Below are positions 14,516 through 19,512 of a DNA stretch of 19,512 nt, one piece after another. How positions within the stretch are numbered: position 1 is the first letter of the stretch; each line of letters opens with the position of its first letter. Both the position numbers and the translations under genes were made by a program. This DNA is from Chloroflexota bacterium (GTDB taxonomy: Bacteria; Chloroflexota; UBA5177; JANWHV01), in the NCBI GenBank assembly GCA_025924845.1, contig JAICHN010000044.1, positions 1-19,512 of the forward strand, given 5' to 3'. The notes under the pieces are model-generated. The model was not told where the DNA came from. It did not search any database and saw only the letters and a list, made by a program, of their open reading frames with translations.

Positions 14516-15472
14516 ATGACTGCCCTTGCCTTTGCCGGGCGCCGCATGCTGCAGGCGGTGCCCGTCCTATTCGCGATGAGCATCTTCGTCTTCGCGATTA
14601 TCCATCTCACCCCAGGCGATCCAGTACAGGCGGCCCTGGGCTTGAGCTATTCGCCGCGGGCCGCCGCGGTATTGCGCCATGCCATGGGCCTCGACCGGCC
14701 GATCGTAGCCCAGTATTTCAGTTGGTTGGGAGGGATCCTGCATGGGGATTTTGGGCGGGATCTGATCTCTCATCAGCCGTTAAGCGAGCTGTTGGCCCAA
14801 CGTCTGCCCGTGACCCTCGAACTCACCTTCCTGTCGATGGGCGCCGCCGTATTGTTGGCCGTGCCGTTCGGCGTGGCGGCGGCGCGGCGTCCAGGCGGCG
14901 CTATGGATCGCGTCCTGGGCGGCGTCACGTTGCTGGGCATCTCGATCCCGGATTTCGTACTTGGCACCTTATTGATCCTCCTGTTCGCCGCCGCTTTGAA
15001 CTGGCTTCCACCAGAGGCATATATACCGTTTACCCAAAGCCCCTCGGATAACCTGCGCCATCTGGTGCTGCCCGTAATCAGCCTCGGCCTGGCGCAGGTC
15101 GCCTATATCGCCCAGACAACCCGCGCCGCCATGCTGGAGGTGCTCGGACAGGACTACGTTGCCTTTCTGCGCGCCAAGGGCATATCGGAAGGGGTGATAG
15201 CCTACAAGCACGCCCTGCGCAACGCGGCGCTGCCGGTCATCACCGTCATCGGCGTGCAGTTCGGTACCTTGCTCGGCGGTGATATCGTGGTGGAAAACGT
15301 CTTTGCGCTGCCGGGAGTCGGTAAGATGGTCGTGGACGCGGTGTCCACCCGTAACTATCCCATCGTGCAGGGTGGGGTTCTGATTATCGCGGTCATCTTT
15401 ATCCTGGTCAATTTGCTTACCGACATCCTCTACCTGGTCTTCAATCCGCGCCTCAATTCGGCAAGCCGGTGA
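14516..15472 (+). CDS. ABC transporter permease, DppB/OppB type
   Basis: The 318-residue membrane protein begins with the characteristic GRRMLQAVPVLFAMSIFVFAI helix and HLTPGDPVQAALG. It has about six hydrophobic segments, with others near LSMGAAVLLAVPFGVAAAR, VTLLGISIPDFVLGTLLIL, HLVLPVISLGLAQVAYIAQ, IGVQFGTLLGGDIVVENVFALPG and GGVLIIAVIFILVNLLTDIL. The ATPase-docking loop is AFLRAKGISEGVIAYKHALR-NAALP. The start lies 24 bases after the binding-protein stop codon, with GGAG about 8 bases upstream of the ATG. The end overlaps the DppC-type gene by 4 bases (GTGA). Confidence 0.95.
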   Translation: MTALAFAGRRMLQAVPVLFAMSIFVFAIIHLTPGDPVQAALGLSYSPRAAAVLRHAMGLDRPIVAQYFSWLGGILHGDFGRDLISHQPLSELLAQRLPVTLELTFLSMGAAVLLAVPFGVAAARRPGGAMDRVLGGVTLLGISIPDFVLGTLLILLFAAALNWLPPEAYIPFTQSPSDNLRHLVLPVISLGLAQVAYIAQTTRAAMLEVLGQDYVAFLRAKGISEGVIAYKHALRNAALPVITVIGVQFGTLLGGDIVVENVFALPGVGKMVVDAVSTRNYPIVQGGVLIIAVIFILVNLLTDILYLVFNPRLNSASR

Positions 15473-16359
15473 AAGTGAGCTCGGGCGCCGGCTCCCTGCG
15501 AATCCCGGCGCCGCAATGGTCCTGCCTGCGCGCCGGTGTGTCATGGTTGGCGCGGCATCGAGCGCTGAGCGGCGGCGCGGCATTGGTGGCACTTCTCGTG
15601 TTCGCGGCCTTCTGCGCACCTCTGATCACCCCCTACACCTATCACGCCATGTACTATAATGCGGTCCTGGCAGCCCCAAGCCCCAGCCATATATTCGGTA
15701 CGGACGGGCTGGGCCGTGATGTCTACACGCGGGTGGTGTACTCATTTCAGGTCTCGCTCCAGGTGGCATTCGGATCGGTTGCCCTGTCCCTACTGGTGGG
15801 CGTGCCCCTGGGACTGATGGCGGGCTATTGGGGTGGTCTGGTGGATGCCGTAATGATGCGTGTCGTGGACCTATTGCTCGCTTTCCCGGCGATCCTCCTC
15901 GCCATCTCGTTGATCGCCATTCTGGGACAGGGCCTTAGCGTGATGATCGTGGCGATCGCCGTCGTCTATGTGCCCATCCTGGCACGCGTCCTCCGCGGCT
16001 CGGTGCTGGCGGTGCGGACCATGCCCTATGTGGAGGGCGCCCGCTCGCGCGGGGCCGGGCACGTGCGGATCATGCTGCGCCACGTGTTGCTGAACAGCCT
16101 TGGCCCCACCGTGGTACAGGCCGCGTTGTTGATGGCCTTCGCCATCCAGATCGAGGCCGGGCTGTCCTTCCTCGGCCTCGGCGTCCAGCCACCCACTCCA
16201 TCGCTCGGCTACATGTTGCAGGAAAACCACGGCTACATCAGCCAGTCCCCATGGGGTACGCTATTCCCCTGTCTGGCCATCGCCGTGGCCGTACTGGCTT
16301 TCAATCTGCTGGGAAGCGGCTTACGTGATCTTCTGGATCCAGGGGGACGAAGACGATGA
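15469..16359 (+). CDS. ABC transporter permease, DppC/OppC type
   Basis: The 296-residue membrane protein partners the DppB-type permease. It has an N-terminal membrane anchor (GGAALVALLVFAAFCAPLI), the motif SPSHIFGTDGLGRDVYTRVVY typical of this subfamily (split here), about five further hydrophobic segments, and an ATPase-docking loop PYVEGARSRGAGHVRIMLRH. The C-terminus ends with NLLGSGLRDLLDP, also family-typical. The GTG at 15469 overlaps the preceding stop codon as GTGA, and the 3' end overlaps the next gene as ATGA, so translation is probably coupled throughout. Confidence 0.95.
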   Translation: MKVSSGAGSLRIPAPQWSCLRAGVSWLARHRALSGGAALVALLVFAAFCAPLITPYTYHAMYYNAVLAAPSPSHIFGTDGLGRDVYTRVVYSFQVSLQVAFGSVALSLLVGVPLGLMAGYWGGLVDAVMMRVVDLLLAFPAILLAISLIAILGQGLSVMIVAIAVVYVPILARVLRGSVLAVRTMPYVEGARSRGAGHVRIMLRHVLLNSLGPTVVQAALLMAFAIQIEAGLSFLGLGVQPPTPSLGYMLQENHGYISQSPWGTLFPCLAIAVAVLAFNLLGSGLRDLLDPGGRRR

Positions 16360-17336
16360 TGACCGAGTCGCTGCTTGAGGTACGCGACCTCACCGTGCGC
16401 TTCCCAACCCAGCGCAGTCCGGTTCGCGCCGTGACCGACCTCAACCTGACCCTGGCCCGAGGGGAGACAGTGGGATTGGTCGGTGAGTCGGGCTGTGGGA
16501 AAAGTACCGTTGCCATGGCCCTTATGCGCCTGCTCCCGCGCACGGCGGAAGTGCGGGCGGCGACGCTCCGCTTTGAAGGGCACGACATCCTGGCCCTCAA
16601 CCCACGCCGGCTGCGGGAGTTGCGCGGCAACCGGATTTCGATCATTTTTCAGAATCCCTTGACCTCGCTCGACCCTTCGTTTACGGTAGGCAGCCAGATT
16701 GTCGATGTGTTGCGGGCTCATCGCGGGCTAGCCGAAGCGGAGGCCAGGGCGGAAGCGATCGACCTTCTCCGACGGGTCGGCATCGGCAGCCCCGAACAGC
16801 GAATGCAGGCCCACCCGCACCAACTGAGCGGGGGGCAGCGGCAGCGAGTAGTGATCGCCATTGCCCTGGCCTGTGGGCCGTCGCTGCTGATCGCCGACGA
16901 ACCGACCACGGCGCTTGACGTGACGATCCAGGCCCAGATCCTGGCCTTGCTGCGCGATATCGGGGCGGAACGTCAGGCGGCGATTCTATTGATTACCCAC
17001 GACCTGGGCGTGGTGGCGCAGATGTGCGACCGAGTCGCCGTGATGTATGCGGGCAGGCTGGTCGAGGAAGGGCCGGTCGACACCATTTTCGCCGAGCCTC
17101 GCCACCCCTACACCGCCGCGCTGCTCCGCTCTATTCCGGCACGAGGCAGAGAACGCGGCAGCCTGGAGGCAATCGAAGGGAGCGTGCCCGATCTGGTGCA
17201 GCCGCCGCCTGGTTGCCCATTCGGCCCCCGCTGTAGCCGGCACATGGCGGTGTGCGATACGCGGATGCCCGCGACGCGGCCGGCCGGCCCGATCCATCAG
17301 GTAGCTTGCTTCCGTTATGGATACCAAGATGAGTGA
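16356..17336 (+). CDS. Oligopeptide-type ABC transporter ATPase, DppD/OppD
   Basis: The 326-residue cytoplasmic nucleotide-binding subunit has Walker [10 protein letters not shown] (43-51), Q-loop [10 protein letters not shown], signature LSGGQRQRV (about 157-165), Walker [10 protein letters not shown] and H-loop LITHDLGVV. The C-terminal oligo_HPY region has the cysteine pattern CPFGPRC, then SRHMAVC, then a distal VAC (C-x5-C-x6-C-xn-C), which in some DppD proteins holds a [4Fe-4S] cluster. The ATG overlaps the DppC-type stop codon (ATGA). It forms a heterodimer with the following DppF-type ATPase. Confidence 0.96.
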   Translation: MMTESLLEVRDLTVRFPTQRSPVRAVTDLNLTLARGETVGLVGESGCGKSTVAMALMRLLPRTAEVRAATLRFEGHDILALNPRRLRELRGNRISIIFQNPLTSLDPSFTVGSQIVDVLRAHRGLAEAEARAEAIDLLRRVGIGSPEQRMQAHPHQLSGGQRQRVVIAIALACGPSLLIADEPTTALDVTIQAQILALLRDIGAERQAAILLITHDLGVVAQMCDRVAVMYAGRLVEEGPVDTIFAEPRHPYTAALLRSIPARGRERGSLEAIEGSVPDLVQPPPGCPFGPRCSRHMAVCDTRMPATRPAGPIHQVACFRYGYQDE

Positions 17337-18372
17337 GAGGAGGATCCTTGAGGTACGGAACATCACCAAGCAGTTCAGCCTTGGCGGGGGCGTGTTCGCC
17401 GGACGCGCGCCACGGAGGGTTCAAGCGCTGGATGGAGTTTCGTTTACCGTAGACGAGGGCGAGACCCTGGGTTTGGTGGGAGAGTCCGGCTGTGGGAAGA
17501 CTACGCTTGGCCGGATCATCCTTCGCCTGCTGGAGCCGACCGCAGGCACCCTGAACTTCGACGGACAGGATATTACGCGGTTGCGTGGCGGCGCCCTGCG
17601 CTCAGTGCGCCGGGGGATGCAAATGGTGTTTCAAGACCCGTATTCATCGCTCAATCCGCGCCTGCGAGTCGGCGCATCGATACGTGAACCGCTCGATATC
17701 TTTGGGATCGGCAGGCCGGCGCAACGGCGCCGGCGGGTAGGCGAGTTGCTGGAGCGGGTGGGTCTGGACGCTACCTACGGCGCCCGGTTCCCTCATGAAC
17801 TGAGCGGCGGTCAGCGACAGCGGGTAGGCATTGCCGCCGCCCTCGCTCTTGAGCCGCGGCTGATCGTGGCGGACGAACCGGTCTCCGCGCTTGATGTATC
17901 GGTGCAAGCGCAGATCTTGAACCTGCTGCATCGGCTGCAACAGGAATTGCGCCTGACCCTTATTTTCATCGCGCACAATCTCGATGTCGTCGAGCACGTC
18001 AGCGACCGCGTAGCCGTAATGTATATGGGCAAACTTGTGGAGGTTGCTCCCACGGCGCGGTTGTTCCACGCGCCCAACCATCCATACACGCAGGCCTTAC
18101 TTTCGGCGATTCCCGTTCCCGATCCCACACGGCGGCTCCGCCCGCGGCCTCTGCCGGGCGAGCCTCCCAGTCCGCTCGATCCGCCAGGTGGGTGCCGATT
18201 CCATACCCGTTGTGCGGAGGCCCTTCCGATCTGCGCGAAGGTCGAACCCGAGCTGATCAGCTTTGGGCCGGGGCGAGCCGTAGCGTGCCATGTGGCGGCG
18301 CGGCGGTTGGGTCTGGCGGCTGAGCAAACCGCGGATCCGCCTGGCCCAGCCGATAGAGCGCGGCCGAATTGA
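17329..18372 (+). CDS. Oligopeptide-type ABC transporter ATPase, DppF/OppF
   Basis: The cytoplasmic ATPase of about 347 residues has Walker A GESGCGKTT (51-59), Q-loop FQDPYSSLNP, signature LSGGQRQRV, Walker B LIVADEPVSALD and H-loop FIAHNLDVV. The C-terminus repeats the Cys pattern CRFHTRC, AEALPIC and VAC. The start is ambiguous: ATG 17329 ([11 protein letters not shown], overlap of 8 bases with the DppD-type gene) looks more like family N-termini than ATG 17317 four codons earlier; neither has a strong ribosome-binding site. It completes the five-component importer. Confidence 0.95.
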   Translation: MSERRILEVRNITKQFSLGGGVFAGRAPRRVQALDGVSFTVDEGETLGLVGESGCGKTTLGRIILRLLEPTAGTLNFDGQDITRLRGGALRSVRRGMQMVFQDPYSSLNPRLRVGASIREPLDIFGIGRPAQRRRRVGELLERVGLDATYGARFPHELSGGQRQRVGIAAALALEPRLIVADEPVSALDVSVQAQILNLLHRLQQELRLTLIFIAHNLDVVEHVSDRVAVMYMGKLVEVAPTARLFHAPNHPYTQALLSAIPVPDPTRRLRPRPLPGEPPSPLDPPGGCRFHTRCAEALPICAKVEPELISFGPGRAVACHVAARRLGLAAEQTADPPGPADRARPN

Positions 18373-18409
18373 CGCTCTCTGAGTGCAAAAGCTAAGCAAG
18401 GAGTAACCA

Positions 18410-19201
18410 ATGCCTACCACGCAAGCGAATGGTCTGACGATTAACTACGAGGTGCGAGGAAGTGGGGAGCCATTGCTGCTGATCAACGGCCTGGCCGATG
18501 ATCTGAGTTCCTGGGCCTATCAACTGGAAGACTTTGCGAACCATTACCAGGTGATTACCTTTGACAACAGGGGGATTGGCGGCACTGATAAGCCCACGGG
18601 CGGCTATACCACGGCCCAGATGGCCGCTGATGCGGCGGGCCTTCTGGAGGCCCTGGATATAGCACACGCGCATGTGTTGGGTGTTTCCATGGGCGGAATG
18701 ATCGCGCAAGAGTTCGCGCTACGCTATCCCGAGCGGGTAAACAAACTTCTCCTCTGCTGCACGTGCGGTGAGCCGAGTGGGGCTAACAAGCGCCTCTATC
18801 GGATATGGCAGGATACGGCACCCGTGCTCGGTCTGCCTCAAATGATGAAGGAAGTACTGCTGTGGTGCTTCACTCCAGAGTTCTTCCAGCATTCGCCGGA
18901 GGCGGCCCAGGAGACTGAGGAAGCACTGACTGGGATTACCCAACCGGTCGATGCCTACCTGAGCCAATTGCACAGCATTCAAGTACACAACGCCGTTGAG
19001 CGCCTCGGCCGCATCACCGCCCCGTCCCTCGTGCTGGGCGCACCCAGCGATCTGATTTTCCCGCCCTTCCAGTCCCGCCAACTGCATGAAGGGATTGCCG
19101 GTTCGACCCTGCGCTTTACGGCGCATGGAGGTCACGCGTTTCTCTGGGAGGTACCGGAGGAATTCAACCAAGCGGTATTGGAGTTTCTGGCGGGGGATTG
19201 A
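18410..19201 (+). CDS. Alpha/beta hydrolase (3-oxoadipate enol-lactonase-like fold)
   Basis: The 263-residue soluble protein has an alpha/beta-hydrolase fold. The oxyanion-side motif LLLINGLADDLSSW lies near residue 22, the FDNRGIGGTDKP loop near 51, nucleophile Ser93 in GVSMGGM, probable acid Asp214 in APSDLIFP and His242 in HGGHAF. It resembles PcaD-type lactonases and general esterases, and the substrate cannot be assigned. The ATG at 18410 has AAGGAG 7 bases upstream. It lies 37 bases after the DppF-type gene on the same strand with no terminator between, so it may be the last gene of that operon, perhaps hydrolysing an ester or acyl group on the imported substrate (inference). Confidence 0.88.
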   Translation: MPTTQANGLTINYEVRGSGEPLLLINGLADDLSSWAYQLEDFANHYQVITFDNRGIGGTDKPTGGYTTAQMAADAAGLLEALDIAHAHVLGVSMGGMIAQEFALRYPERVNKLLLCCTCGEPSGANKRLYRIWQDTAPVLGLPQMMKEVLLWCFTPEFFQHSPEAAQETEEALTGITQPVDAYLSQLHSIQVHNAVERLGRITAPSLVLGAPSDLIFPPFQSRQLHEGIAGSTLRFTAHGGHAFLWEVPEEFNQAVLEFLAGD

Positions 19202-19246
19202 TGCGTGTATCCTCCAACCCGCCCGACAGACACAAGGCAGGACAAC

Positions 19247-19301
19247 GCTCTATGTAGTACAAATCTTTAACACAGATTTAACGGATTGGACAACATAGAG
19301 C
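19247..19301. repeat. Nested inverted repeats in an AT-richer island
   Basis: Outer arms GCTCTATGT (19247-19255) and ACATAGAGC (19293-19301) are perfect inverted copies, extendable to 12 of 14 pairs. Inside, AAATCT (19261-19266) and AGATTT (19274-19279) form a second inverted repeat. GACAAC occurs just before the left arm (19241-19246) and again at 19289-19294. The core reads like the CACAGATTT-ACGGATT words of dispersed intergenic repeats in some bacterial genomes, but I cannot confirm copies elsewhere. Confidence 0.45.
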
Positions 19302-19374
19302 ATTACCAAGCCGCATCCACCAGAGGAGAAGCGGTAGGGAGCGGCACCGAGCTTTAGGGAATTGCACGGCGCTT

Positions 19375-19398
19375 GTGCAAAATCCGTGCAAAATCCGT
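19375..19398. repeat. 11-bp tandem duplication (two units)
   Basis: GTGCAAAATCC occurs at 19375-19385 and again at 19386-19396, with the following GT continuing a third partial unit. The first unit's GTGCAA also pairs with TTGCAC at 19362-19367 as a 6-bp hairpin. The element contrasts with the GC-rich surroundings; function unknown. Confidence 0.6.
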
Positions 19399-19512
19399 AG
19401 GGGTGGTGCTACGATGAAGGCGACCTATCAGGCGGTAGTTTCCGCCCGATTCGCTTGCCGCCCGACCTGCCCCGGCGGCACGCTAACCGCATAGGGGCGC
19501 GTGGGCACCCCG

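Larger units (their letters stand above)
19202..19512. other. About 310 bases without a convincing gene at the right edge
   Basis: No promoter, terminator or RNA gene was recognised. The stretch contains an AT-richer island (about 19247-19301) with nested inverted repeats and an 11-bp tandem duplication (19375-19398). A short ATG frame at 19414 (26 codons) has nothing to support it. On the minus strand a frame open to the window edge (19512 to a TGA near 19429) reads VPTRPYAVSVPPGQVGRQ and could be the end of a gene lying to the right, but this is weak. Confidence 0.4.

Noticed and set aside
19414..19494. 26-codon plus-strand ATG frame near the right edge
   Set aside because: No ribosome-binding site, no recognisable sequence and very short.

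Overview
This is a GC-rich bacterial chromosomal window. The gene content suggests a saprophytic, probably soil or compost, plant-polysaccharide degrader: a GH43/GH51/GH2 pentose-polymer locus with a ROK regulator, two ABC importers, a Thermotoga-type (ACT-domain) DAHP synthase and a Tat-exported family 5 binding protein. The style resembles Chloroflexota (Ktedonobacteria/Thermomicrobia-like), but this is an impression from protein flavour and codon usage, and no phylogenetic marker is present to prove it. No rRNA, tRNA, CRISPR array or intact mobile element was recognised.

Layout. 1-272 is the 3' end of an unrecognised gene. 485-1507 encodes DAHP synthase (first step of the shikimate pathway) and has a perfect 7+7 bp palindrome upstream. 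A 68-codon minus-strand remnant at 1514-1720, not previously an obvious ORF because it has no start codon, looks like the C-terminus of a SAM-dependent methyltransferase. A secreted GH43 enzyme (minus strand, 1795-2871) is divergent from a ROK-family repressor (3111-4430). Next comes a sugar-importer operon: a promoter, an imperfect palindrome just downstream of it, a long leader with a 20-bp perfect palindrome, a family 1 solute-binding protein (4676-5992), a strong intercistronic hairpin, MalF- and MalG-type permeases (6061-7861), a GH51 alpha-L-arabinofuranosidase (7866-9944) and a GH2 enzyme (10084-11931). No ATPase is encoded for this importer. rpiA (minus strand) converges on the GH2 gene with only 8 bp between the stop codons. 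Divergent from rpiA is a complete five-gene family 5 (Opp/Dpp-type) importer (12855-18372), followed closely by an alpha/beta hydrolase (18410-19201). The last ~310 bases hold no convincing gene but contain a nested inverted repeat and an 11-bp tandem duplication.

How the genes may work together (inference). GH43 trims arabinan or arabinoxylan outside the cell. The family 1 importer, and possibly the family 5 importer, brings in the oligosaccharides. Cytoplasmic GH51 and GH2 release monosaccharides. The ROK protein senses a sugar and controls the operon through the palindrome near its promoter. RpiA would serve the pentose-phosphate pathway into which released pentoses flow. The aromatic-biosynthesis gene at the left is probably an unrelated neighbour.
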